Shown here one piece after another: positions 1 through 7,684 of a DNA stretch of 64,000 nucleotides (position 1 is the stretch's first letter; each line of letters begins with the position of its first letter). Origin of the DNA: an uncultured Bacteroidales bacterium (GTDB taxonomy: Bacteria > Bacteroidota > Bacteroidia > Bacteroidales > UBA932); NCBI GenBank assembly GCA_946406275.1, contig CAMJJZ010000001.1, forward strand, positions 1-64,000, in the 5' to 3' direction. Below the pieces are notes generated by a model. The model saw only the letters and a program-made list of their open reading frames with translations, did not search any database and was not told the origin of the DNA. The position numbers were made by a program, and so were the translations under genes.

Positions 1-81
1 TACCTCTGATGTCGTATGCGTGAAATGCTCCCATATTGTTTAGTTTTAGTTTATTTACAAATATAGTAAATATTTAGGAAT

Positions 82-210
82 TATTAAATGTGAAGTATTG
101 GTGCAAGAAATCTGTGGCGCCCACGCCTCATGAGTGGGAGGGGCCCATTTATGGGAGGGACGAGGACCGAAGGTCCGAGGATTTCTGCACCAATACTTCA
201 CATTTATAAA
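82..210. repeat. Large imperfect palindrome with internal hairpins
   Basis: Arms of about 31 bases at 82-112 and 180-210 are reverse complements with one or two indels (core GTGAAGTATTGGTGCA). The 67-base spacer has its own small hairpins: CCCAT-TT-ATGGG at 144-155 and GGACC-GAA-GGTCC at 164-176. No convincing gene overlaps it. It could be a small non-autonomous mobile element or a structured RNA; the sequence alone does not decide. Confidence 0.7.
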
Positions 211-212
211 CC

Positions 213-348
213 TGTCCACGGAAACATGGTGTTTTGGTGGACAAGTTGGCATTTTGCCGGGTTTGTCCACGGAAAGGGGGTATTTTGGTGGACAAGTTGG
301 GGTTTTGGCCAGTTTGTCCACGGATTTGGCGTTTTTGGTGGATGGGGA
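213..348. repeat. 51-bp tandem repeat, about 2.7 copies
   Basis: TGTCCACGGA recurs at 213, 264 and 315, an exact period of 51 bases, and the third copy is truncated near 348. In the first two copies TGTCCAC is matched about 24 bases later by GTGGACA, so each full unit can form a stem-loop; in the third the second arm is degraded (GTGGATG). Both strands have open frames through it, but the predicted peptides only repeat the unit and look like no protein. Positions 1-81 to the left are AT-rich and show nothing I can name. Confidence 0.8.
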
Positions 349-352
349 AAAG

Positions 353-378
353 AAAAAAAGCAGCAAACGCTGCTTTTT
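353..378 (-). terminator. Rho-independent terminator after tRNA-Pro
   Basis: The stem GCAGC (360-364) pairs with GCTGC (369-373) around an AAAC loop and extends through A/T pairs. On the minus strand it is followed by a run of seven T (complement of 353-359). It begins directly after the encoded CCA of tRNA-Pro. Confidence 0.85.
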
Positions 379-380
379 GG

Positions 381-453
381 TCGGGATGACTCGACTCGAA
401 CGAGCGACCCCTACGTCCCGAACGTAGTGCGCTACCAACTGCGCTACATCCCG
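381..453 (-). tRNA. tRNA-Pro (anticodon CGG)
   Basis: Read on the minus strand, a complete cloverleaf folds: acceptor CGGGATG/CATCCCG, D-arm closed by GCGC/GCGC, anticodon stem CTACG/CGTAG with loop TTCGGGA (anticodon CGG, reading CCG), and T-arm with loop TTCGAGT. The discriminator is A. The 3' CCA is encoded at 378-380, directly ahead of the terminator. No promoter of its own is evident in 454-600, so it may be read through from rpsT. Confidence 0.95.
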
Positions 454-600
454 ATTTGTATTTCTTTTTTGACCTTTTTTCGCTTTTTCTCAGTCACACA
501 GGACCCCTGTGCTCCTTCGAAAAATCAAACAAATCTCTAAAAAAGAAATGTGCAAATTTTAGTAATAACTATCTAAACTTGCTTTTACAAAAATAAGCTC

Positions 601-855
601 TTAGGCGAGCTTATTGATGTAGACTTGAAGACCGCTCTTGAGGTTGGAGGCTTTGTTCTTGTGGATAACTCCAATCTTTGCGAGCTTGTCTATCATTGCG
701 TAGACTTTGGGAGCATTCTCCTGAGCCTGTGCTTTGTCTGTTACGTTACGGAGATCGCGGATAGCGTTCCTGGTTGTCTTTGCATAATACTTGTTATGCA
801 GGCGGTGACGCTCACTCTGACGAGCGGCACGCGCGGCGGATTTTGTGTTTGCCAT
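601..855 (-). CDS. rpsT: 30S ribosomal protein S20
   Basis: This 84-residue basic protein is S20, which binds 16S rRNA in the body of the small subunit. It has the family's usual length and the typical start [21 protein letters not shown], an alanine/arginine/lysine-rich helical opening, and a second half with the [19 protein letters not shown] pattern. It lies 25 bases downstream of tRNA-Glu on the same strand with no promoter between them, so the two are probably transcribed together from the strong promoter at 966-997. tRNA-Pro lies 147 bases further downstream. Identification is firm; nothing in the sequence is unusual. Confidence 0.98.
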   Translation of the reverse strand: MANTKSAARAARQSERHRLHNKYYAKTTRNAIRDLRNVTDKAQAQENAPKVYAMIDKLAKIGVIHKNKASNLKSGLQVYINKLA

Positions 856-880
856 TATGTATATTTTTTATATTTTTTGG

Positions 881-952
881 TAGTGGGTAGGAGAATCGAA
901 CTCCTATTGCGGGAATGAAAATCCCGAGTACTAACCGTTATACGAACCCACC
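881..952 (-). tRNA. tRNA-Glu (anticodon TTC)
   Basis: The minus strand folds as a cloverleaf: acceptor GGTGGGT/ACCCACT (first pair G-T), anticodon stem CGGGA/TCCCG with loop TTTTCAT (anticodon TTC), and T-stem AGGAG/CTCCT with loop TTCGATT. The discriminator is A, and CCA is encoded at 878-880. It is the first gene of the tRNA-Glu/rpsT unit. Confidence 0.95.
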
Positions 953-965
953 AAAATTGGGACTG

Positions 966-997
966 CAAAGATAGCAATTATTTTTTAGCCCACAAAA
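966..997 (-). promoter_or_regulatory. Canonical Bacteroidetes promoter for tRNA-Glu/rpsT
   Basis: On the minus strand TTTTG (complement of 993-997) is followed after 19 bases by TATCTTTG (966-973). This fits the Bacteroidetes -33/-7 consensus (TTG, 19-21 bases, TAnnTTTG). The predicted start near 962 is about ten bases before the mature tRNA-Glu 5' end. It is one of only two promoters in the window where both elements are clear. Confidence 0.8.
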
Positions 998-1993
998 TTA
1001 TTTTTCATCTTTTTTCCACTCAAAAGAGTATAGGATAGATTCCACCTGACGGAGGTACTGACGCTTGTCGTAGCGGGGTGCGTAGACGAAGGCTTCAAGG
1101 ACGATAATATCCTTACCGTCAGGGCTGTAGAAGGCATGGGATACGAACGGGCCGCCCATGAAATCTCCGTGTACTTCCCAGAATCCGCGGAGCTCCATGA
1201 AGTCGCGGCCCTTGTACTTGAGGGACCTGGTTGTGGGCTCTACGGCGGTGGTGGTTGTCATGTATGAGCCTTCGAACATTCCTGGAACGTTGGCCTGCAT
1301 CACGGAGTCACGCTCCGCCACAAGATTGGCGGCGCTGAAGGGGTCTTTCCTCACGGGGAACTTGTATGCCATCACGGCCTGGGTGGTGTACTGCTTTTCA
1401 TCGGCAACCCAGACGAAGCTGTCCGTCCACTTCTTGAGCTGGTAGCCGGAAGGGAAGTGGAGGATGCCGCCGGTGAGGTCCAGCATGGGCTCGCGGAGCT
1501 TCTTCTCCTCGTAGAGTTTGGAGTTCTCTATGATGCGGTCCCTTTCACTCTGCTCGAAGTATTCCGAAATGAGGTAGCTCGCACCTTTGAAGAGCTCAGT
1601 GGCCTCTTCTTCCGTGGCGGCGTTGATCTGCACAACGGCCTGAGGGCGTGCCCACTGGTTGCCCTTGTAGATGATGCCGCTCTGGGCATTCTGGGGATTG
1701 ATGTTCACGATGAGCAGGTTCCTGTGCATCTTGAACATGCTGTTGAAGCTTCCCGGGGGAACGTTGGAAACGTTGAAGAGGGGTTCCCTCTGGGCCAGGT
1801 ACGGTGTGTCGTCGGCAAGGGTTTCCCTTATGCTTGTGCCAAGGTTGCCCACCCACTGGTCCCGTTCGATTACAACCAGGACTTCACCGGCTTTGCCGCT
1901 AACGTTGGGGAGAAGGTTGCGCCCGTTGTTGCTTTTGCATGCGCCAAGGGCAAGCGCCGCGGCCAGGATGGCCATCAATTTAATGTATCTCAT
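998..1993 (-). CDS. DUF4837 family lipoprotein
   Basis: This 331-residue lipoprotein opens with an SPII signal (hydrophobic residues 5-18, lipobox LGAC, acylated Cys near 19). The body matches what I know of the Bacteroidetes DUF4837 family: an early GKAGEVLVVIE segment, then a long alpha/beta region with repeated aromatic motifs such as LRGFWEVHGDFMGGPF. The biochemical role is not known. It is the last gene of the leftward M23-dxr-rseP operon and overlaps rseP by 4 bases (ATGA type), so the two are translationally coupled. That fits a role in the cell envelope, though this is inference from position only. The family assignment is from recognition of the pattern and of the rseP linkage. Confidence 0.8.
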   Translation of the reverse strand: MRYIKLMAILAAALALGACKSNNGRNLLPNVSGKAGEVLVVIERDQWVGNLGTSIRETLADDTPYLAQREPLFNVSNVPPGSFNSMFKMHRNLLIVNINPQNAQSGIIYKGNQWARPQAVVQINAATEEEATELFKGASYLISEYFEQSERDRIIENSKLYEEKKLREPMLDLTGGILHFPSGYQLKKWTDSFVWVADEKQYTTQAVMAYKFPVRKDPFSAANLVAERDSVMQANVPGMFEGSYMTTTTAVEPTTRSLKYKGRDFMELRGFWEVHGDFMGGPFVSHAFYSPDGKDIIVLEAFVYAPRYDKRQYLRQVESILYSFEWKKDEK

Positions 1994-3288
1994 AACAGTC
2001 CGAATAATCTTGCAAAGTCATTTCCGAAAGCAAGGAGCATGAGCCCCAGAAGAAGAATCATTCCAATTGTCTGCATCACAATCATGAACTTGTCCGACGG
2101 CTTTTTGCCGGTCACAATCTCAAACAGGCAGAACAGCATGTGGCCTCCGTCAAGGCCGGGAATGGGAAGGAGGTTAAGTACCGCCAGCATTATGGACAGC
2201 ATGGCCAGAATTACCAGGAACTGGTTCCAGTCCCAGGCCGACGGGAATATCTGGCCTATAGCGATGAAGCTGCCCACGGACTTGTATGCGCCCGTGGACG
2301 GCGTTGCCACCAGCCTCAGGTCCTTGAGGTAGCCGGACACGTTTTCCCAGGCCATGGCGGCGCCGGCAGGTATGCAGGAGAGGCCCCGGAAGGCCTTGTG
2401 TTCATAGTCGATGCCCGCCAAGAACACCCCAACCATGCCCGTGGAATCCACTTGCAGGGCGCACTGGAGGCTATCGGCCCCTCTCACCACCGTTACGGGA
2501 ACGCTTTCCCCGGCGTTGGCGCGGAGCACTTTCTGGACGTCCTGGAGGTACTCAGTCCGGAGGCCATCGGCCATGACCACGCGGTCTCCCCTTTGCAGGA
2601 AGGAGTTGGGGGAGCCGGCCATGGTGGTGTCTACGATGAAGGGGACGGCAAGGCCGAACATTGAGGGGTCGTTGAGGACGCGGCCTATCATGCTTTGGTC
2701 TATGTAAATGTCCAGGGTGTCCGTGCCGCGGAGGACGGTGGCCTTGCGGGTCTGGCGGCGGGCAAGATCTGCCTGGAGGGAGAAGAAGTCCCGGGAGGGG
2801 TGGCCGTCGAATCCAAGGATGCGGTCCCCGGTGCGGAAGCCCATTTCCTGGGCGAGCTCGCTGGCGTAGACGGGCCTGTCGGCCGGAATGTAGTCCTTGC
2901 CCCAGATACCCAGGATGAGGCTGAACACCAGGATGGCCAGAATAAAGTTGTTAAGGACGCCTCCGTTCATTACCAGAAGCCTTTTCCAGGCAGGTTTGGA
3001 GCGGAACTCCCAGGGCTCCGGGTCATGTGACAGGAAGTCCTTGTCCATGGACTCGTCTATCATGCCGGCAATCTTGCAGTAGCCGCCAAGGGGGAGCCAG
3101 CCCACGCCGTACTCCGTGTCTCCCTTCTTGAAAGAGAAGAGTTTTACTCCTCCCACGTCAAAGAAGAGGTAGAACTTCTCTACCTTGATGCCGAATACAC
3201 GCGCCCAGAAGAAATGCCCCGCCTCATGTATGATGATAAGGAGGGACAGTGCAAGTATTACCTGTAATGCCTTAAATAGTACTACCAT
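1990..3288 (-). CDS. rseP: RIP metalloprotease RseP (site-2 protease)
   Basis: An inner-membrane zinc protease of the S2P family, which cleaves transmembrane segments of anti-sigma factors or remnant signal peptides. The first membrane segment carries HEAGH (residues 21-25), giving two zinc-ligand histidines and the catalytic Glu. The second active-site motif is NLLPIPGLDGGH in the C-terminal third, supplying the third ligand (Asp). Between them lie PDZ-type domains, seen for example at GFRTGDRILGFDG. Its 432 residues match the usual family length. It overlaps dxr by 7 bases and the DUF4837 gene by 4, in an operon order common in this phylum. All catalytic residues are present, so it should be active. 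Confidence 0.95.
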   Translation of the reverse strand: MVVLFKALQVILALSLLIIIHEAGHFFWARVFGIKVEKFYLFFDVGGVKLFSFKKGDTEYGVGWLPLGGYCKIAGMIDESMDKDFLSHDPEPWEFRSKPAWKRLLVMNGGVLNNFILAILVFSLILGIWGKDYIPADRPVYASELAQEMGFRTGDRILGFDGHPSRDFFSLQADLARRQTRKATVLRGTDTLDIYIDQSMIGRVLNDPSMFGLAVPFIVDTTMAGSPNSFLQRGDRVVMADGLRTEYLQDVQKVLRANAGESVPVTVVRGADSLQCALQVDSTGMVGVFLAGIDYEHKAFRGLSCIPAGAAMAWENVSGYLKDLRLVATPSTGAYKSVGSFIAIGQIFPSAWDWNQFLVILAMLSIMLAVLNLLPIPGLDGGHMLFCLFEIVTGKKPSDKFMIVMQTIGMILLLGLMLLAFGNDFARLFGLL

Positions 3289-4424
3289 AGTGACTGCGCC
3301 AGGGCATATGCCTCTGAATTTGTGGAGAAGATGTCTTCCAGGGTAGGGTTCTCCACAAATTTCACGCCATCCATCACTTGAGAAACAGTTTTTGGTATGT
3401 CGTAGAACGCAATTTGGTCTTTAAGGTATGCGGCCACGGCGGCCTCGTTGGCTGCGTTCATGGCGCAGGGGATGTTTCCGCCCTTTTCCAGGGCCTCGAA
3501 TGCAAGGCCCAGGCAGGGGAATTTGTCAAGGTCCGGCTCCGCAAAGTTCAGGGCCGATAATTTCCCGAAATCCAGCCTGGGGCCGTCCAGGTGCAGCCTT
3601 TCCGGGTATGCCAGGGCCAGCTGGATGGGGACGCGCATGTCCGGAAGGCCCAGCTGTGCAATCACGGCGCCGTCCTCAAACTCCACCATGGAATGAATTA
3701 CGCTTTCCGGGTGCACCACAACGTGGATGGCCTCTGCTTCAACCCCGAACAGCCATTTAGCCTCTATAACCTCGAATCCCTTGTTCATCATGGTGGCGGA
3801 GTCTATGGTGATCTTGGCGCCCATGCTCCAGTTGGGGTGCTTGAGGGCAAGTTCCTTTCCTGCGCCGGCAATCTTGTCTGTGGTCCAGGTGCGGAACGGC
3901 CCACCGGAAGCGGTTAGATGAATCTTCTTGACGGCGTTTCCACATGCCCCCAGAAGGCACTGGAATATGGCCGAGTGCTCCGAGTCTACCGGATATATAT
4001 GCGCACCGTTCTTGGCAGCGGTATCCATGACGATGGACCCTGCCGCAACAAGGGTTTCCTTGTTTGCGAGTGCAACTGTCTTGCCGGCTTCCAGCGCCGC
4101 CAGGGTGGGCCTGAGGCCGCTGAAGCCTACCATCGCGGCAACCACAACGTCCGCTTCCGGCTCGCGCACCCATTCGCAGGCGGCGTCTATTCCGAGGCGG
4201 ACGTCGTACTCCTTGGGGAGATTATCGCGTACTTCCTTATACTTTTCCGGGTTGCATATTACAACCCTTTTTGCCTTGAATTCCAGAGCCTGCTGCACAA
4301 GCAGTGCGGCATTGCTCCCGGCCGACAGCATGTATACGCCAAAACGGTCCGGATGCTGCCGTATCACATCCAGCGTCTGAGTTCCTATGGACCCGGTAGA
4401 GCCCAGTATGGCAACTTGTTTCAT
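3282..4424 (-). CDS. dxr: 1-deoxy-D-xylulose-5-phosphate reductoisomerase
   Basis: Catalyses the NADPH-dependent conversion of DXP to 2-C-methyl-D-erythritol 4-phosphate, the first committed step of the MEP isoprenoid pathway, in the cytoplasm. The N-terminus has the nucleotide-binding GSTGSIGTQTLDV. The middle has the metal and substrate motifs VDSEHSAIFQ and LTASGGPFR, followed by HPNWSMGAKITIDSATMMNKG. At 380 residues it is the standard length. The start follows the M23-like gene by one base and the end overlaps rseP by 7 bases, so it is a central gene of the four-gene leftward operon. Identification is firm. Confidence 0.97.
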   Translation of the reverse strand: MKQVAILGSTGSIGTQTLDVIRQHPDRFGVYMLSAGSNAALLVQQALEFKAKRVVICNPEKYKEVRDNLPKEYDVRLGIDAACEWVREPEADVVVAAMVGFSGLRPTLAALEAGKTVALANKETLVAAGSIVMDTAAKNGAHIYPVDSEHSAIFQCLLGACGNAVKKIHLTASGGPFRTWTTDKIAGAGKELALKHPNWSMGAKITIDSATMMNKGFEVIEAKWLFGVEAEAIHVVVHPESVIHSMVEFEDGAVIAQLGLPDMRVPIQLALAYPERLHLDGPRLDFGKLSALNFAEPDLDKFPCLGLAFEALEKGGNIPCAMNAANEAAVAAYLKDQIAFYDIPKTVSQVMDGVKFVENPTLEDIFSTNSEAYALAQSLW

Positions 4425-4425
4425 A

Positions 4426-5274
4426 TCAGAACTTTATATACTGAACCGGATCTACCGGTGCACCTGAGTACCAGAGCTCGAAGTGCAGGTGGTCTCCCCT
4501 TGTGAGGGATTCCGACGATGCCAGCATGCCTATGGCCGTTCCGGCTTTCACCGGCTCTCCGCTCCGGCGGAGGAGTTTCTGGTTGTTCTTGTAGATGGAA
4601 ACTATGTCTCCGCTGTGCTGGATGGCTATGGTGTAGCCGGAATCGTCCTCCCAGCCGGTGAAGATGACGGTGCCGTCAAGGACTGCGGAAACGGTGGATC
4701 CGGCAGGTGCCGTTACGTCTATCCAGGGGTGGATGGATGTCTCGTACCCCATGGAGACCACGCCCTTGATGGGGGTGAAGAAGGACACCGCCTCTATTGG
4801 CAGCTTCTTCTGGGACGATGATGCCGATACCCCAAACTGCTCCTGTTCCACGACATCGGCCCTGAGGAGGGAATCCCGGAGGGCCAGGAAGGCGGAATCC
4901 GATGCTCTGCGCTGCTCCGTGCGGCTTCCAAGGATGAGGCTGTCCAGGCGGATGGGGTCCTCTCCGGAGATTACCCTGCGGAGGTTCTCCGCATACAGTT
5001 CCCATTGCAGGATACGGGTCTGGAGTGAATCTATCCTGAGGGAGTTCTGGACGGCCTGCCTGCGGCTCCGGGCGTCCGGATATCCGGGGATGAAGGTGCG
5101 TATGGGCGTGAAAGCTATTATGCAGAAGATGAGCACCAGGACAAGTATGCCCGTGGAAACGGCCGCCCATATGAACTGGGGCTTTGTGAAGCGCAGGCTC
5201 CACAGCCTCTCGTGGGACTGGGCGTCCTGTAGGGAAAGGCGGTAATTCCGGGTTTTCTTATCTTTCTTTTCCAT
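4426..5274 (-). CDS. Membrane-anchored M23-like protein, probably impaired peptidase
   Basis: 282 residues: a charged cytoplasmic N-terminus, one membrane segment (about 34-56), a helical stretch likely to coil (70-145) and a C-terminal LytM/M23 fold (about 165-282). M23 enzymes cut peptidoglycan cross-links or act as activators of amidases. The zinc ligands are present: His182 and Asp186 in HPWID, and His264 in HLHFE. The catalytic His normally found in the YxH motif between them is Asn (Tyr228-Lys-Asn230). From family knowledge this suggests low or no hydrolytic activity and a scaffolding or activator role. It is the first gene of the operon with dxr, rseP and DUF4837, and is transcribed divergently from ruvX. 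Confidence 0.85.
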   Translation of the reverse strand: MEKKDKKTRNYRLSLQDAQSHERLWSLRFTKPQFIWAAVSTGILVLVLIFCIIAFTPIRTFIPGYPDARSRRQAVQNSLRIDSLQTRILQWELYAENLRRVISGEDPIRLDSLILGSRTEQRRASDSAFLALRDSLLRADVVEQEQFGVSASSSQKKLPIEAVSFFTPIKGVVSMGYETSIHPWIDVTAPAGSTVSAVLDGTVIFTGWEDDSGYTIAIQHSGDIVSIYKNNQKLLRRSGEPVKAGTAIGMLASSESLTRGDHLHFELWYSGAPVDPVQYIKF

Positions 5275-5284
5275 AAATAATTCG

Positions 5285-5292
5285 TAACTTTG
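5285..5292 (+). promoter_or_regulatory. -7 box of ruvX-def promoter
   Basis: TAACTTTG matches TAnnTTTG exactly and ends only 8 bases before the ruvX ATG at 5301. The start of transcription would be near 5296, giving a leader of about 4-5 bases. No clear -33 TTG lies at the right distance. Confidence 0.5.
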
Positions 5293-5300
5293 CGCCCTGT

Positions 5301-5723
5301 ATGGACAGGTTCATAGGCATAGACTACGGAAAGGCAAGGACAGGGATTGCGGTAAGCGACCCTCTGGGCATCTTTGCCCAGGCCCTTGACACTGTTCATT
5401 CTACAAAGATAATAGATTATCTTAAAACTTACGCCCAAAAAGAGACAATCTGCGGCTTTGTTGTAGGATATCCCGTGAATATGGACGGCCGTCCGTCGGA
5501 GGCCCAGGCCCACGTGGACGCCTTCCTGCCGCAGTTAAAGGCCGCTTTTCCGGGCGTTCCCGTCACCCTTGAGGACGAGCGCTTCACTTCCGTCCTTGCC
5601 CACCGGGCAATGATAGACGGCGGCATGAAGGCCAGCCGCCGCAGGGACAAGAAAGAAGTAGACCGCATAAGCGCCGCAATAATCCTCCAGAGCTATCTGG
5701 ACCGTACCGCAAACACTAGATAA
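5301..5723 (+). CDS. ruvX: Putative Holliday junction resolvase RuvX/YqgF
   Basis: A 140-residue protein of the YqgF/RuvX RNase H-fold family, implicated in pre-16S rRNA end processing and described as a Holliday junction resolvase. Visible motifs are the first-strand acidic site FIGIDYGKARTG (Asp8), the middle segment FVVGYPVNMDG, LEDERFTS, and the C-terminal RRDKKEVDRISAA, which supplies the last acidic residues. The length is typical. The start is fixed by the conserved position of IGIDYG. The gene is divergent from the M23-like gene and is followed after one base by def, so the pair forms a small rightward operon. Confidence 0.93.
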   Translation: MDRFIGIDYGKARTGIAVSDPLGIFAQALDTVHSTKIIDYLKTYAQKETICGFVVGYPVNMDGRPSEAQAHVDAFLPQLKAAFPGVPVTLEDERFTSVLAHRAMIDGGMKASRRRDKKEVDRISAAIILQSYLDRTANTR

Positions 5724-5724
5724 G

Positions 5725-6279
5725 ATGATAAAGCCCATATACCTTTACGGAGCCGAAGTTCTCCGAAAAACAGCAGAACCTGCAGACCTCTCTGACAAGG
5801 AGGGGATTGCAGCTCTTGTCCAGGACCTCAAGGACACCCTCAAGGTGGCCGACGGCTGCGGCCTTGCCGCGCCGCAGATTGGCGTCAGCAAGAGAGTGGT
5901 TATAGTGGATGGAGACGTGGTCTCAGACGTTTACGACTACCTCAAGGGCTTCCGCCGCACCATAATCAATCCGGAAATCCTGGAGGAGAGCGATGAAAAG
6001 GTCACCTATTCGGAAGGCTGCCTGTCCATCCCCGGCATCTACTGCGACATAGTCCGTCCCAAAGTAATCACCGTGAAGTATTACGATGAGGATCTGAAGG
6101 AAGTTACCGAGACCTTCGACAACTTTGCCTCCCGCATGATCCAGCACGAGCTCTCCCACCTAGACGGAGACCTCTTCACGGACCACGCCGCGCCCATCCG
6201 CCGCAAGATGATATCGTCCAAGTTGCAGGGGATAGTGAAGGGGAAAGTGCATCCGCACTATAATTCCAAGCTTAAATAG
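5725..6279 (+). CDS. def: Peptide deformylase
   Basis: Removes the N-formyl group from nascent proteins, using a metal ion. All three family motifs are present: GCGLAAPQIG (45-54), EGCLS with the metal-ligand Cys99, and HELSH (His141, Glu142, His145). The usual HExDH form has Ser in place of Asp here; the metal ligands and catalytic Glu are unaffected. The 184 residues are normal for bacterial type I enzymes. It begins one base after ruvX. Its 3' end overlaps the convergent phosphatase gene by 8 bases, which leaves no room for a conventional terminator between them. Confidence 0.96.
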   Translation: MIKPIYLYGAEVLRKTAEPADLSDKEGIAALVQDLKDTLKVADGCGLAAPQIGVSKRVVIVDGDVVSDVYDYLKGFRRTIINPEILEESDEKVTYSEGCLSIPGIYCDIVRPKVITVKYYDEDLKEVTETFDNFASRMIQHELSHLDGDLFTDHAAPIRRKMISSKLQGIVKGKVHPHYNSKLK

Positions 6280-7540
6280 CCTTCCAGGCGTTTTTGACGT
6301 CTTCCCAGTTGTAATAGGGGCCGCCTTCCAGACCAAGGAGAGTGGCCTCTCTTTCGTTGATGAAGAACTTCACAAGGACGTTGTCGGACTTGTTCTTCAG
6401 GAATACCATCTGGAGGTTTCCGGCGAAGGGGCTGTAGAGCCAGCCGGGCCAATCGTTATAGGCTTCCTCTGCGGTGAGGCGCTCGCCGATTCCCTTGATG
6501 CCAATCCTTGAGCAGATGGCAAGGAGCTGATAGTCGTGGCCGAAGCGGAGGTCTACGTTTACGGGGCCGCCGGCGATGGCTTCATCGGCTTTGGCGATGA
6601 TATCGTCAACAAGATTCTCCACCTCAGGAACGGCCATACGCCTGTCGCCGAACTGGGCGCTGTTGCACTGGCGGAGGAAGAGGTTGAGGGATACGAGTTT
6701 GCAGTAGTGGTTGAGGTCTTCCGGATTGAAGTCCTGGAAGAGGTGGGTGTCAAGGTCGAAGGATGCGCAGATGACGGCGATTTCCAGAGTCTCCTCTGCC
6801 GCGTCTGCAATTGCGCCAACCACCTCGCGGGCCTGGTCCATGTCCAGGAAAATGCGGGTGCCGAACCAGACGGAGTCTACCTGGCGCTTCTGGGCGTACT
6901 CTCCAATTACGGCGTAGGCTTCCTTCTTGAGGTCATCCGGATCTCCGCTGGAGCAGTATTTCATGAATTCCTCACCGGTGTCCCAGCTAATGTCCAGGCT
7001 GTTGTCCAAGGCAAGGAGTTCCCCGGTGAATGCAGCCATACTGATGAGGCAGCGGGGAACAACGCTGGAAACGGCGCGGACTTTTTCGCCTTCCCTGCGG
7101 AAAACACTCCTGTACTTAAGGTACATTCTTTGGGCAATTGCCCTGTGCTCACGTGCTCCGCGGGGAGTGAGGCGGCCGTTCATGTGGTTGTGGAGTTCAA
7201 TCACGGACTTTGTGGTCTCATAGGCCTTCTCTCCTTCTTCCGTGAGGATTCCGGCTTCGTGGGCTTTGGTGTACTTGTCCAGTATGCGCCCATAGGTGCG
7301 GCCTTCCCAGTTGCTGCGGGAGCCGTGACGGCCGTAGTGGCTTATGTAGAAAGGCCTGTAACCGGAGGGAATGGGAGTCTCCGGAACGTGGAAGTATTCG
7401 TATGGATTGGTATTGACGCCAGTGCGGTTAAAGTTGTCCTCTATGCTGTCCGGAAGAGGTTGAAAACTGCTGCTGGTTTTGGTCGCACAGGCAGAAAACG
7501 TCATCGCAGCGATGACGGATAGAATAAGTATTCTTTTCAT
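6272..7540 (-). CDS. Histidine phosphatase, MINPP/phytase-like lipoprotein
   Basis: A 422-residue enzyme of histidine phosphatase clade 2, the group containing multiple inositol polyphosphate phosphatases and acid phosphatases. An SPII signal ends at FSAC (Cys18), so it is probably anchored to a membrane facing the periplasm or cell surface. The catalytic motif RHGSR is at 71-75 (His72 would be phosphorylated) and the proton-donor motif His-Asp is at 336-337. Related Bacteroides enzymes release phosphate from inositol phosphates; the substrate here could instead be a phosphorylated sugar. It is transcribed alone, convergent with def, and sits beside a terminator and the first SusC/SusD operon. 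No firm operon link to the glycan genes is visible. Confidence 0.85.
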   Translation of the reverse strand: MKRILILSVIAAMTFSACATKTSSSFQPLPDSIEDNFNRTGVNTNPYEYFHVPETPIPSGYRPFYISHYGRHGSRSNWEGRTYGRILDKYTKAHEAGILTEEGEKAYETTKSVIELHNHMNGRLTPRGAREHRAIAQRMYLKYRSVFRREGEKVRAVSSVVPRCLISMAAFTGELLALDNSLDISWDTGEEFMKYCSSGDPDDLKKEAYAVIGEYAQKRQVDSVWFGTRIFLDMDQAREVVGAIADAAEETLEIAVICASFDLDTHLFQDFNPEDLNHYCKLVSLNLFLRQCNSAQFGDRRMAVPEVENLVDDIIAKADEAIAGGPVNVDLRFGHDYQLLAICSRIGIKGIGERLTAEEAYNDWPGWLYSPFAGNLQMVFLKNKSDNVLVKFFINEREATLLGLEGGPYYNWEDVKNAWKAI

Positions 7541-7623
7541 GTTTTAAATTATACTTTTCAGTATTGTGTTACACCTACAAGCCGCAAGGTAGTAAAAAAA
7601 ATTGTAATTATTGCAAAGAATGT

Positions 7624-7662
7624 AAAAAAAGACTCTCCCGAAAGCACGGAAGAGTCTTTTTT
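7624..7662. terminator. Terminator after susC/susD operon
   Basis: GACTCT(C)CCG pairs with CGG(A)AGAGTC, flanked by A-tracts on the left and T-tracts on the right, so it can work in either direction. It lies 23 bases past the stop of the leftward susD-like gene. The remaining intergenic bases (7541-7623) hold nothing else recognisable. A nearly identical hairpin sequence occurs inside the coding region at 13953-13978. Confidence 0.85.
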
Positions 7663-7684
7663 ACAAGTGTGTGAGACTAGGTAA

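Noticed and set aside
213..348. 51-bp repeats as a CRISPR array
   Set aside because: The units are contiguous tandem copies with internal sequence drift, not identical repeats with unique spacers, and no cas genes are near.
497..511. CACAGG-ACC-CCTGTG hairpin downstream of rpsT as a terminator
   Set aside because: No T-tract follows on the minus strand; transcription may continue to tRNA-Pro.
55..540. Open frames on both strands across the left-edge repeats (127, 136 and 97 residues)
   Set aside because: They only translate the palindrome and 51-bp repeats and run into tRNA-Pro; the peptides are repetitive and resemble nothing.
1457..2332. 291-residue rightward frame opposite the DUF4837 and rseP genes
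   Set aside because: Shadow of two clearly identified genes on the other strand; no signal, motif or promoter of its own.
6536..7522. 328-residue rightward frame opposite the histidine phosphatase
   Set aside because: Lies wholly within a gene with intact catalytic motifs; composition (Val/Gly/Ala-rich) is typical of an antisense frame.
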